Assembly: GCF_009739905.1 (NCBI RefSeq)
Contig: NZ_CP034279.1
Coordinates: forward strand, 1,488,001-1,552,000
Origin: Streptomyces ficellus
GTDB lineage: Bacteria > Actinomycetota > Actinomycetes > Streptomycetales > Streptomycetaceae
Direction of reading: 5' to 3'
DNA: 64,000 bases
Under the pieces are notes generated by a model. The model saw only the letters and a list, made by a program, of their open reading frames with translations. It searched no databases and was not told the DNA's origin. The translations under genes were made by a program, and so were the position numbers. Shown piece after piece: positions 37,058 to 48,028 of the stretch (position 1 is its first letter; each line of letters begins with the position of its first letter).

Positions 37058-37241
37058 GATCGAAAGCAACTTTGGTCAGCAGTCTTTCCCGAGTTGAGAC
37101 CTCGGGGAAATGCCGCCGCGCCCGGTCGGCATTCATCGGCCACCGGTTTCGACAGAACGGCTGAATACGATCTTCCCGTACCGTCAACACCCTTGACACC
37201 GTGCGCCACTTACCTCCCTACTGGTTCCTGCGCAGATTGCC

Positions 37242-37255
37242 TGACAACGTTGTCC
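37242..37255 (+). promoter_or_regulatory. palindromic operator before the GH92 gene (LacI-type pattern)
   Basis: TGACAACGTTGTCC is a palindrome except for the last base (TGACAAC/GTTGTCA), centred on CG as in LacI-family operators. It lies 32 bp before the GH92 start. A TTGACA hexamer at 37193-37198 may be the -35 box, though no good -10 is seen. Confidence 0.55.
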
Positions 37256-37286
37256 AACGCGCTTTCGGCAGGAGGCAGGACGCGGG

Positions 37287-40200
37287 ATGCAGCCCAGACA
37301 GCCCAGCACGTCCGGACCCAGGACCCGTCACCGATTCCCCCGTACGGCCGCCCTCGTGGCGGCCGCTTCGCTGCTCGCGGCGGGCGCCCCACCGGCCACC
37401 GCCCTCGCCCTCCCCGGGCAACCGCCCACGACGGGAACGGAGTTCCGGTCGTCCTTCGAGGCGGACGAGCGCCCACCGGACTGGCGCGACACGGTGGAGA
37501 GGGGACCCGACGGCCGCGAGCGGGCGTCCGGGGTCGACGGGGGCTTCGCGGCGGGCATACCGGGGAACGTCACCGACCAGGTCACCGCTCTGCGCGCGAG
37601 CGGGGAGAACAGCGGGGCCGGCGAGACCAAGGAAAACCTGGTCGACCTCCAGCCGAGCACCAAATGGCTGACGTTCTCCCCCACCGCCTGGGTCGAATTC
37701 GACCTGGACGAACCCGTCAAGGTGGTGACGTACGCGCTCACCTCCGCCAATGACCACGCCCCGCGCGACCCACGGAACTGGACGCTCAAGGGTTCGGCCG
37801 ACGGCACGGACTGGACGGTGCTGGACACCCGCGAGGGCCAGACATTCGAAAAGCGCTTCGAGACCCGGACGTACGACTTCGACAATTCAACGGAGTACGC
37901 GCATTACCGGCTGGAGGTCACCGCGAACAACGGCGCCCCGGACATCGTCCAGCTCGCCGACGTCCAGTTCTCGAACGGTGACACCTCCACCCCCGTCCCG
38001 CCCGACATGCGCAGCCACGTCCACCGCGGCCCCGGCGGCTCCCCCACGGCCAAGGCCAACGCCGGGTTCACCGGGGTGCGGGCGCTGCGGTACGCGGGCA
38101 CGCACCGGCCGGGCGGCCGGGCGTACTCGTACAACAAGGTCTTCGACGTGCACACGGCCGTGCGGCGCGACACCGAGCTGTCGTACCGGATCTTCCCGTC
38201 CCTGCCGGAGACGGACCTGCACTACCCCGCCACCCACGTCGCGGTCGACCTGGCGTTCACCGACGGCACGTACCTGAGCGACCTGCGGGCGGCCGACAGC
38301 CACGGCGGGCCGCTCTCGCCCCGGGGGCAGGGCGCGGCCAAGCGGCTCTACGTCAACCAGTGGAACCAGGTGACGTCCGGAATCGGGTCGGTGGCGGCCG
38401 GGCGGACGGTGGACCGGATCCTGGTGGCGTACGACTCGCCCAAGGGCCCGGCGACGTTCCAGGGCTGGATCGACGACATCACGATCGGGCGCGCCGCACC
38501 GGCCGAGCGGCACCTGCGCCCCTCCGACCACGTCTCGACCGTACGGGGCACCCACTCCAGCGGGTCGTTCTCGCGCGGCAACGCCTTCCCCGCGACGGCG
38601 GTCCCCCATGGCTTCAACTTCTGGACGCCGGTGACCAACGCGGCGTCCAAGAGCTGGTTGTACGAGTACGCGCGCGGCAACAACGCCGACAACCTGCCCA
38701 CGGTGCAGGCATTCGCCGCCAGTCACGAGCCGAGCCCCTGGATGGGCGACCGCCAGACGTTCCAGCTGCTGCCGTCTGCGGCCACCGGTACCCCGGAGAC
38801 CGACCGGGTGCGCCGGGCGCTGCCGTTCCGCCACGAGAAGGAGACGGCGAGGCCGCACTACTACGGGGTGACCTTCGAGAACGGGATCAGGGCGGAGATC
38901 ACGCCGACCGACCACGCGGCGATGATGCGCTTCACCTACCCGGGCGCGGACGCGTCGGTCGTCTTCGACAACGTCACCGACGAGGGCGGGCTGACGCTCG
39001 ACCCGGCGACCCGGTCGTTCACCGGCTTCTCGGACGTCAGGAGCGGTCTGTCGACCGGCGCGACCCGGATGTTCGTGTACGGCGTCTTCGACGCGCCGGT
39101 CACCGGCTCGGCGTCGGCGGGCGTCAAGGGGCACCTGCGGTTCGACGCGGGCGCCGACCGGAGCGTGACGCTGCGGATGGCGACGTCCCTGATCGGGGTG
39201 GACCAGGCGAAGCGGAACCTGGCGGCGGAGATCCCGGCCGGCACCCGGTTCGAGCGGGTGCGGGAGCGGGCGCAGGACGCCTGGGACACGCTGCTCGGCC
39301 GGGTGACCGTGGAGGGCGCGACCCGCGACCAGCTGGTCACCCTGTACTCCAACCTCTACCGGCTCTACCTCTATCCCAACTCGGGCTTCGAGAGGGTCGG
39401 CGGGAAGAACCGGTACGCGAGCCCGTTCTCCCCGCGGACCGGCCCCGACACCCCGACGCACACCGGTGCGAAGATCGTGGACGGGAAGGTGTACGTCAAC
39501 AACGGCTTCTGGGACACCTATCGCACCACCTGGCCCGCCTACTCCTTCCTCACCCCGCGCAAGGCGGGCGAACTGGTGGACGGCTTCGTCCAGCAGTACA
39601 AGGACGGCGGCTGGATCTCCCGCTGGTCCTCCCCCGGCTACGCGGACCTGATGACCGGCACGTCGTCGGACGTGGCCTTCGCCGACGCGTACGTCAAGGG
39701 CGTGGACTTCGACGCGGAGGCGGCGTACGAGGCGGCGCTGAAGAACGCGACGGTGGTGCCGCCCTCGTCGGGCGTCGGCCGCAAGGGCATGGAGACGTCA
39801 CCGTTCCTCGGCTACGCCTCGACCGCGACGCACGAGGGCCTGTCCTGGTCGCTGGAGGGCTACCTCAACGACTACGGCCTGGCGAGGATGGCGGAGGTGC
39901 TGCACGAGAAGACCGGAAAGGCGCGCTACCGGGAGGAGGCCGCCTACTTCCGCGACCGGGCCCGCGCCTACGTCACGCTCTTCGACAAGGAGGCCGGCTT
40001 CTTCCAGGGCCGGGACCTCAAGGGCGGGTGGCGGGTGCCGTCGGCCTCGTACGACCCGAGGGTGTGGGGCTACGACTACACCGAGACCAACGGCTGGGGG
40101 TACGCCTTCACCGCCCCGCAGGACAGCCGGGGCCTGGCCAACCTCTACGGCGGCCGGGCCGGGCTGGCGAAGAAGCTCGACACCTACTTCGCCACGCCCG

Positions 40201-41120
40201 AGACCGCCTCGCCCGAGTTCGTCGGCTCGTACGGCAGTGTCATCCACGAGATGACGGAGGCGCGGGACGTGCGGATGGGCATGTACGGGCACTCCAACCA
40301 GGTGGCGCACCACGTCCCGTACCTGTACAATGCCGCCTCGCAGCCGTGGAAGACGCAGGAGAAGGTGCGCGAGGTGCTGTCCCGCCTCTACACCGGCAGC
40401 GAGATCGGGCAGGGCTACCACGGTGACGAGGACAACGGCGAGCAGTCCGCCTGGTGGCTGTTCTCGGCGCTCGGGTTCTATCCGCTGGTGATGGGGAGCG
40501 GGGAGTACGCGGTCGGCTCGCCGCTGTTCACCAAGGCGACCGTGCGGATGGACAACGGCCGCACGCTGGTGGTCAAGGCGCCGGAGAACAGCGCGCGGAA
40601 CGTCTACGTGCAGGGGCTGAAGGTCAACGGCGAGCGGTGGTCGTCCACGGCGCTGCCGCACGCGCTGCTCGCGCGGGGCGGGACGCTGGAGTTCGCCATG
40701 GGGCCGGAGCCCTCGGCGTGGGGCACGGGGCCGGGCGCGGCGCCCGTCTCCCTCACCCGCGACGACAAGGTGCCCTCGCCGCCGCGTGACGTGCTGGCGG
40801 GCGCGGGCGAGCTGTTCGACGACACCTCGGCGACGTCCGCCTCCATGGAGGGGGTGGAGCTGCCGGTCCCGGCGGGCGGTGTGCGGGCGGTGCGGTACAC
40901 GCTGACGTCGGCGGCGCGGGACGCGGCCCCGACGGGGTGGGTGCTCCAGGGGTCGCGGGACGGTACGCGGTGGACGGACCTGGACCGGCGGTCGGGCGAG
41001 TCGTTCGCCTGGGACCGGCAGACCCGGGTGTTCACCGTGTCCCGGCCGGGGACGTACGCGAGGTACCGGCTGGTGCCGGGCGCGGTGTCGGTGCTGGCGG
41101 AGGTGGAGCTGCTGCGCTGA
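37287..41120 (+). CDS. secreted GH92 alpha-mannosidase with F5/8 type C domains
   Basis: A 1277-aa exported enzyme. The signal peptide is RTAALVAAASLLAAGAPPATALA. A galactose-binding-like (F5/8 C) domain at about 95-235 (LQPSTKWLTFSPTAWVEFDL) precedes the GH92 region (about 400-1150). The GH92 motifs are GNAFPATAVPHGFNFWTPV, IHEMTEARDVRMGMYGHSNQ and GYHGDEDNGEQSAWWLFSAL. A second C-type domain closes the protein (about 1175-1277). Family members are calcium-dependent exo-acting alpha-mannosidases, mostly cutting 1,2 links of high-mannose N-glycans or fungal mannan. A scavenging role fits the neighbouring chitin-sugar and pentose importers. AGGAGG precedes the ATG. Linkage specificity cannot be read from sequence. 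Confidence 0.9.
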   Translation: MQPRQPSTSGPRTRHRFPRTAALVAAASLLAAGAPPATALALPGQPPTTGTEFRSSFEADERPPDWRDTVERGPDGRERASGVDGGFAAGIPGNVTDQVTALRASGENSGAGETKENLVDLQPSTKWLTFSPTAWVEFDLDEPVKVVTYALTSANDHAPRDPRNWTLKGSADGTDWTVLDTREGQTFEKRFETRTYDFDNSTEYAHYRLEVTANNGAPDIVQLADVQFSNGDTSTPVPPDMRSHVHRGPGGSPTAKANAGFTGVRALRYAGTHRPGGRAYSYNKVFDVHTAVRRDTELSYRIFPSLPETDLHYPATHVAVDLAFTDGTYLSDLRAADSHGGPLSPRGQGAAKRLYVNQWNQVTSGIGSVAAGRTVDRILVAYDSPKGPATFQGWIDDITIGRAAPAERHLRPSDHVSTVRGTHSSGSFSRGNAFPATAVPHGFNFWTPVTNAASKSWLYEYARGNNADNLPTVQAFAASHEPSPWMGDRQTFQLLPSAATGTPETDRVRRALPFRHEKETARPHYYGVTFENGIRAEITPTDHAAMMRFTYPGADASVVFDNVTDEGGLTLDPATRSFTGFSDVRSGLSTGATRMFVYGVFDAPVTGSASAGVKGHLRFDAGADRSVTLRMATSLIGVDQAKRNLAAEIPAGTRFERVRERAQDAWDTLLGRVTVEGATRDQLVTLYSNLYRLYLYPNSGFERVGGKNRYASPFSPRTGPDTPTHTGAKIVDGKVYVNNGFWDTYRTTWPAYSFLTPRKAGELVDGFVQQYKDGGWISRWSSPGYADLMTGTSSDVAFADAYVKGVDFDAEAAYEAALKNATVVPPSSGVGRKGMETSPFLGYASTATHEGLSWSLEGYLNDYGLARMAEVLHEKTGKARYREEAAYFRDRARAYVTLFDKEAGFFQGRDLKGGWRVPSASYDPRVWGYDYTETNGWGYAFTAPQDSRGLANLYGGRAGLAKKLDTYFATPETASPEFVGSYGSVIHEMTEARDVRMGMYGHSNQVAHHVPYLYNAASQPWKTQEKVREVLSRLYTGSEIGQGYHGDEDNGEQSAWWLFSALGFYPLVMGSGEYAVGSPLFTKATVRMDNGRTLVVKAPENSARNVYVQGLKVNGERWSSTALPHALLARGGTLEFAMGPEPSAWGTGPGAAPVSLTRDDKVPSPPRDVLAGAGELFDDTSATSASMEGVELPVPAGGVRAVRYTLTSAARDAAPTGWVLQGSRDGTRWTDLDRRSGESFAWDRQTRVFTVSRPGTYARYRLVPGAVSVLAEVELLR

Positions 41121-41148
41121 GCCGTGCGTGTGCTTTCCGATACGCAGA

Positions 41149-41184
41149 AGGGCCGCACCCCGTCGTCGGACGGGGTGCGGCCCT
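41149..41184. terminator. bidirectional terminator between GH92 and acnA
   Basis: AGGGCCGCACCCCGTC and GACGGGGTGCGGCCCT form a perfect 16-bp stem with a GTCG loop between the two convergent genes. Confidence 0.9.
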
Positions 41185-41200
41185 CGCCGCGTACCGACCC

Positions 41201-43981
<2,781 letters not shown>

Positions 43982-44046
43982 CTAAGGTAAGACTTAGTTA
44001 GGTAACCCTTACCGGCTGGCGCGGCTGCGGTGCGTCTTTCGGCAGA

Positions 44047-44064
44047 TATCTCGATGTCGAGATA
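44047..44064 (-). promoter_or_regulatory. palindrome TATCTCGA-TG-TCGAGATA upstream of acnA
   Basis: Perfect 8-bp arms around a TG centre, 132-149 bp upstream of the acnA start. The form is that of MarR-family sites. TamR, which controls aconitase in S. coelicolor, is a candidate. The core ATCTC-N6-GAGAT recurs before the XRE-MurA gene. Confidence 0.6.
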
Positions 44065-44140
44065 ACTCTAGTACATGACCCCGCCCCGCGACGAGGCACG
44101 CCCCGTCGCCGGTCGCGGTTCGCCGGGTGCGGGCGGTCTC

Positions 44141-44206
44141 GTGCGTCTCGTCGGCGGCTCGCGTACGTCCTGTCGGCGGTTCGCGTGCGTCCTGTCGGCG
44201 GCTCGC
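44141..44206. repeat. 22-bp tandem repeat, three copies
   Basis: Units GTGCGTCTCGTCGGCGGCTC (+GC), GTACGTCCTGTCGGCGGTTC (+GC) and GTGCGTCCTGTCGGCGGCTC (+GC) follow one another without gaps at 44141, 44163 and 44185. They lie between the acnA promoter and the end of the membrane-protein gene. Apart from this repeat and the palindrome, the 339-bp gap (43916-44254) has no gene. It also has an AT-rich stretch at 43981-44012. Confidence 0.75.
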
Positions 44207-44254
44207 GTGGGCACCGGCGGGGCCCACCGTGGGCGCCGTGCGTTCGTGTGGTGC

Positions 44255-44845
44255 TCAGTCGAAGATGTCCAGGGCATCCGCCCAGGATCCGCCCTCGGCG
44301 GGGCGGGCGCGCATCGGGCGCGGCTCGGGATAGTTCGCCGTCGCGGCCCTCGCGCGGACGATCTCCGGCCCGCCGCACGCCGCGACCGCGAAGGCGCCGA
44401 AGACCTTCGCGAAGGCGGCCGGGTCGCGGAACTCCACGCCGTACGCCCGGCCGTCCAGCAGCGGCACCCACACCACGCGGTCAAACCGCCGCCACTCCAG
44501 CACCGGCTGGTCGTCCGCGGTCGAACGCCCCTCCAGCCACAGCCGCGCCACATGGAGCAGGTTCACCTCCTCCACGGGGAGGCGCTTGCGCCGTATCCGC
44601 AGTTCACGCGTCGTCAGCGTGACCAGGTGGTCCTTCTTCGGGTACCAGACGACGCCGATGCCGAACGGCACCCACAGAATGACGCCGATCACCAGCCAGA
44701 CCAGACCGTCGCCCCAGGAGCGGAGCAGCCCGCCGTCCAGCAGGCCCAGGACCCCGAAGACCAGAGCCCACTTCGCCGTCATCCGCCAGAAACCCGTGCC
44801 CTGCCGGTACAGGACCCGCCGCTTGCTCGCCGTCGTGATCGTCAT
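44255..44845 (-). CDS. hypothetical membrane protein
   Basis: A 196-aa protein with two hydrophobic helices near the N-terminus (WALVFGVLGLLDGGLLRSWG and LVWLVIGVILWVPFGIGVVW). A cytosolic beta-rich domain follows (DHLVTLTTRELRIRRKRLPVE...WVPLLDGRAYGVEF), with the look of a PH-like domain that follows a membrane hairpin. No catalytic motif is visible. It is upstream of acnA in the same direction but separated by 339 bp including the acnA operator. Function unknown. Confidence 0.7.
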   Translation of the reverse strand: MTITTASKRRVLYRQGTGFWRMTAKWALVFGVLGLLDGGLLRSWGDGLVWLVIGVILWVPFGIGVVWYPKKDHLVTLTTRELRIRRKRLPVEEVNLLHVARLWLEGRSTADDQPVLEWRRFDRVVWVPLLDGRAYGVEFRDPAAFAKVFGAFAVAACGGPEIVRARAATANYPEPRPMRARPAEGGSWADALDIFD

Positions 44846-44896
44846 ACCGGCACGCTATCCGCCGCTCCACGGCACCCTTGCGGGGCCGCGGGTGTC

Positions 44897-45349
44897 TCAG
44901 GGGCGGTCGAACCGGCGGACGAAACGCTTCTGCCAGGGGGTCTCGACGGCGTGCCGGTCGTAGTGGAGACGCACGAAGCGCACCGCTTCGTCCCCGGGGA
45001 CGCCGTCGAGTACGGCGAGACAGGCCAGCGCCGTACCGGTCCGGCCGCGGCCGCCGCCGCAGGCGATCTCGACGCGCTCGGCGGCGGCGCGCTCCCACGC
45101 GATACGCAGGACGTCCCGGGCCCGCACCGGATCACTGGGCAGCCGGAAGTCCGGCCAGCGCAGCCACCGCGCCTCCCACGGAACCGCGGGCGCCTGCCGG
45201 CCGAGCAGGTACACCCCGAAGTCGGGCGCGGGGCCCGCGGGGAGCGGCCGGCGCAGCGCACGGCCGCGGACCAGGCGCCCGGAGGGGAGCCGCAGGACTC
45301 CCGGCTCGTCGGCGTTCCAGGTGGTGGGCGGGCTCGGGGTGGGGGTCAT
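44897..45349 (-). CDS. protein-tyrosine phosphatase-like protein
   Basis: A 150-aa protein with a CX5R loop, IACGGGRGRTGTALACLAVL (Cys near residue 97), the phosphocysteine motif of dual-specificity or tyrosine phosphatases. The preceding residue is Ala rather than the usual His. A plausible general-acid loop is WLRWPDFRLPSDP (Asp within WPDF), as in the WPD loop. The C-terminus VRFVRLHYDRHAVETPWQKRFV fits the family. Substrate unknown: a phosphoprotein or a phosphosugar. It lies 51 bp ahead of the membrane protein and may be co-transcribed with it. Confidence 0.75.
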   Translation of the reverse strand: MTPTPSPPTTWNADEPGVLRLPSGRLVRGRALRRPLPAGPAPDFGVYLLGRQAPAVPWEARWLRWPDFRLPSDPVRARDVLRIAWERAAAERVEIACGGGRGRTGTALACLAVLDGVPGDEAVRFVRLHYDRHAVETPWQKRFVRRFDRP

Positions 45350-45439
45350 CCCCTCACCGTAGTCACGGCGCGGGGGCGGTGGGCCCCGAACGGCGGATCA
45401 CCGGTGGCGGGGGCGGGCCGGTGTGCCGAGCATCGGAGC

Positions 45440-45796
45440 ATGTTCAGTGGCGCGCACGTCATCCTCTACACCAAGGACGCGGACGCCGACCGGGCGTTCC
45501 TGAGGGACGTGCTCGGGTTCGACGGGGTCGACGCGGGGCGCGGCTGGCTCATCTTCAGGCTGCCGCCCGCCGAGGTCGCCGTACACCCGACCCCGGGCGA
45601 GCCGCGGCACGAGTTCTACCTGATGTGCGACGACATCGAGGGCACGCTCCGCAGGCTCGCGGACCGGGGGGCGGAGGTCTCAAGGCCGGTCAGTGACCAG
45701 GGGTGGGGCCTGCTGGCGGCGGTACGGCTGCCCAGCGGCGCCGAACTCCCGCTCTACGAACCCCGTCACCCCACGGCGCACAGCCTGTCACCCTGA
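45440..45796 (+). CDS. VOC (glyoxalase/bleomycin-resistance) superfamily protein
   Basis: A 118-aa single-unit VOC protein (MFSGAHVILYTKDADADRAF, GWLIFRLPPAEVAVHP, YLMCDDIEGTLRRLADRGAE, AVRLPSGAELPLYEPRHP). Possible metal ligands His6, His54 and Glu110 give the typical beta-alpha-beta-beta-beta metal site once dimerised. Activities in this superfamily range from glyoxalase I to thiol-dependent antibiotic resistance, and none can be picked. It is 51 bp ahead of the XRE-MurA gene. Confidence 0.8.
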   Translation: MFSGAHVILYTKDADADRAFLRDVLGFDGVDAGRGWLIFRLPPAEVAVHPTPGEPRHEFYLMCDDIEGTLRRLADRGAEVSRPVSDQGWGLLAAVRLPSGAELPLYEPRHPTAHSLSP

Positions 45797-45819
45797 TGGC
45801 CTACCCCCACGCGAGCGTC

Positions 45820-45835
45820 ATCTCATATCTGAGAT
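45820..45835 (+). promoter_or_regulatory. inverted repeat ATCTCA-TATC-TGAGAT just before the XRE-MurA gene
   Basis: Perfect 6-bp arms ending 11 bp before the ATG. It shares ATCTC-N6-GAGAT and the right flank GAGATAAC with the palindrome upstream of acnA. A site this close to the start would block initiation, as expected for autoregulation by the encoded XRE domain. Confidence 0.55.
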
Positions 45836-45846
45836 AACCTGCCCCC

Positions 45847-47376
45847 ATGGCAGACGACTACCTCGTACGCATCGGCAAGCTCATCCGTGACGCCCGGCAG
45901 CACCGCGGCTGGACGCAGACGCAGCTCGCCGAGGCGCTGGCCACAAGTCAGAGCGCCGTCAACCGCATTGAGCGCGGGAACCAGAACATCAGCCTTGAGA
46001 TGATCGCCCGGATCGGCGAGGCGCTCGACAGTGAAATCGTGTCACTCGGGTACGCGGGACCCATGCACCTCCGCGTAGTGGGCGGGCGCCGGCTCTCCGG
46101 CTCCATCGACGTCAAGACGAGCAAGAACGCGTGCGTGGCGCTGCTGTGCGCCTCGCTCCTCAACAAGGGCCGAACGACGCTGCGGCGGGTCGCCCGGATC
46201 GAGGAGGTCTACCGGCTGCTGGAGGTCCTCAACTCCATCGGCGTGCGCACCCGTTGGATCAACGACGGGATGGACCTGGAGATCGTCCCGCCCGCGCACC
46301 TCGACATGGCGGCCATCGACGCGGACGCGGCCCGCCGCACCCGGTCCATCATCATGTTCCTCGGCCCGCTGCTGCACCGGCTGCGCCAGTTCAAACTCCC
46401 GTACGCGGGCGGCTGCGACCTCGGTACGCGCACGATCGAGCCGCACATGATCGCCCTGCGCCGGTTCGGCCTGGACATCACCGCCACCGAGGGCCTGTAC
46501 CACGCGGAGGTGGACCGCCAGGTCACCCCGGACCGGCCGATCGTCCTGACCGAGCGCGGCGACACGGTGACCGAGAACGCGCTGCTCGCCGCCGCCCGCC
46601 ACAACGGCGTCACGGTCATCCGCAACGCCTCCTCCAACTACATGGTCCAGGACCTGTGCTTCTTCCTGGAGGCCCTGGGTGTACGGGTCGAGGGCATCGG
46701 CACCACCACCCTCACCGTGCACGGCGTGCCGGCCATCGACGTGGACGTCGACTACTCCCCCTCCGAGGACCCGGTCGAGGCGATGAGCCTGCTGGCCGCG
46801 GCGGTCGTCACCGAGTCGGAGCTCACGATCCGCCGCGTACCGATCGAGTTCCTGGAGATCGAGCTCGCGGTCCTGGAGGAGATGGGCCTCGACCACGACC
46901 GCACGGCCGAGTACGCCGCCGACAACGGCCGCACCCGGCTGGTGGACCTGACCGTCCGGCCCTCCAAGCTGGAGGCTCCGATCGACAAGATCCACCCGAT
47001 GCCCTTCCCGGGCCTGAACATCGACAACGTCCCGTTCTTCGCGGCGATCGCGGCGGCCGCCCAGGGCCAGACCCTCATCCACGACTGGGTCTACGACAAC
47101 CGGGCGATCTACCTCACCGACCTCAACCGCCTGGGCGGCCGCCTCCAGCTCCTGGACCCCCACCGCGTCCTCGTCGAGGGCCCCACCCGCTGGCGCGCCG
47201 CCGAGATGATGTGCCCGCCCGCCCTGCGCCCCGCGGTGGTCGTCCTGCTCGCCATGATGGCCGCCGAGGGGACGTCCGTGCTGCGCAACGTGTACGTCAT
47301 CAACCGGGGTTACGAGGACCTGGCGGAGCGCCTGAACTCGGTGGGCGCGCAGATCGAGATCTTCCGGGACATCTGA
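45847..47376 (+). CDS. XRE helix-turn-helix fused to UDP-GlcNAc 1-carboxyvinyltransferase (MurA-like)
   Basis: A 509-aa fusion. Residues 1-68 form an XRE/Cro-type DNA-binding domain (IRDARQHRGWTQTQLAEALA, SQSAVNRIERGNQNISLEM). Residues from about 74 form the two-lobed EPT fold of MurA. Family active-site residues appear conserved: Lys93-Asn94 (TSKNA), Cys190 and Arg195 (GGCDLGTRT), and Asp393 (PFPGLNID, aligned with the catalytic Asp of PYPGFPTD). It may therefore be an active enolpyruvyl transferase that also binds DNA, or a sensor using a MurA fold to read UDP-GlcNAc. An inverted repeat lies 11 bp upstream of the start. From memory the fusion is conserved near acnA in Streptomyces; an ordinary murA is expected elsewhere. 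Confidence 0.88.
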   Translation: MADDYLVRIGKLIRDARQHRGWTQTQLAEALATSQSAVNRIERGNQNISLEMIARIGEALDSEIVSLGYAGPMHLRVVGGRRLSGSIDVKTSKNACVALLCASLLNKGRTTLRRVARIEEVYRLLEVLNSIGVRTRWINDGMDLEIVPPAHLDMAAIDADAARRTRSIIMFLGPLLHRLRQFKLPYAGGCDLGTRTIEPHMIALRRFGLDITATEGLYHAEVDRQVTPDRPIVLTERGDTVTENALLAAARHNGVTVIRNASSNYMVQDLCFFLEALGVRVEGIGTTTLTVHGVPAIDVDVDYSPSEDPVEAMSLLAAAVVTESELTIRRVPIEFLEIELAVLEEMGLDHDRTAEYAADNGRTRLVDLTVRPSKLEAPIDKIHPMPFPGLNIDNVPFFAAIAAAAQGQTLIHDWVYDNRAIYLTDLNRLGGRLQLLDPHRVLVEGPTRWRAAEMMCPPALRPAVVVLLAMMAAEGTSVLRNVYVINRGYEDLAERLNSVGAQIEIFRDI

Positions 47377-47395
47377 GACAAGGATGACGCGGCCG

Positions 47396-47953
47396 TCAGC
47401 CGGTTCGCGGGGTCCACGTCTCGCGTGACGGGTGGTCGGCCGCTTCCTGGGGGACGCGGGCGCAGGGGGTGTAGCCGGTGAGGAAGAGGGTGGTGGTGTG
47501 GTTGTTCCAGTCCAGGTGGAACTGGTCGCCCGTCGCCGGGTCCTTCACCACGAAGCCGTACAGGATGCTCTGCGCGGTCTTGCGGTTGTCCAGGTGGGTG
47601 ACGGTCCAGCCCGCGGAGGTGAAGCGCTTCCGCAGGCGGGCCTCCGTGGTGCGGGCGACTTCGGCGGGGATGCCTTCGACCTCCCAGCGGAGTTCGTAGG
47701 TGACCACGTCGGGGAGGGACTCCTCGATGGTGAACCCGCCCGCCATGCAGCTGTGACCAGGGTCCACCGTGGAGGGGGTCACCGCCTTGTGCGGGGGGAG
47801 CGCCATGCCGTCGTAGGCCCACTGCGCCCGGTCGGTCAGCCGCTGGTGGAGCACCTCCGGGTCGCCGGAGGGGTAGTCGGTCTCCAGGGCTGAGCACCCG
47901 GTGGCCGTCAGGGCGGCGAGCAGCAGGGCCAGGAGCGGGGCGGTCTTCCTCAT
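47396..47953 (-). CDS. hypothetical lipoprotein
   Basis: A 185-aa precursor with lipoprotein signal MRKTAPLLALLLAALTATGC (lipobox TATGC, Cys20). The mature part (YPSGDPEVLHQRLTDRAQW..., LRKRFTSAGWTVTHLDNRKT, GDQFHLDWNNHTTTLFLTG) resembles the many small actinobacterial lipoproteins of unknown function. The internal Cys pair may form a disulfide. Its stop lies 19 bp from the convergent XRE-MurA stop. No function can be assigned. Confidence 0.7.
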   Translation of the reverse strand: MRKTAPLLALLLAALTATGCSALETDYPSGDPEVLHQRLTDRAQWAYDGMALPPHKAVTPSTVDPGHSCMAGGFTIEESLPDVVTYELRWEVEGIPAEVARTTEARLRKRFTSAGWTVTHLDNRKTAQSILYGFVVKDPATGDQFHLDWNNHTTTLFLTGYTPCARVPQEAADHPSRETWTPRTG

Positions 47954-48028
47954 GGGGCAACCGTACGAACGGGCCGGCGGCGACGGCATGAGTACCCGTA
48001 CTCAACGGGGGCCGTTAGGCTCCGGCGC

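Noticed and set aside
43983-44011. Possible DtxR/DmdR iron box upstream of acnA (TAAGGTAAGACTTAGTTAGG... / TTAGG-TAAC-CCTTA)
   Set aside because: Half-sites resemble TTAGG/CCTAA but their spacing does not fit the 19-bp consensus TTAGGTTAGGCTAACCTAA; only about 12 of 19 positions match in the best register.
44141-44206. CRISPR or integration-site interpretation of the 22-bp repeats
   Set aside because: The units are contiguous without spacers, and no integrase or tRNA gene is near.
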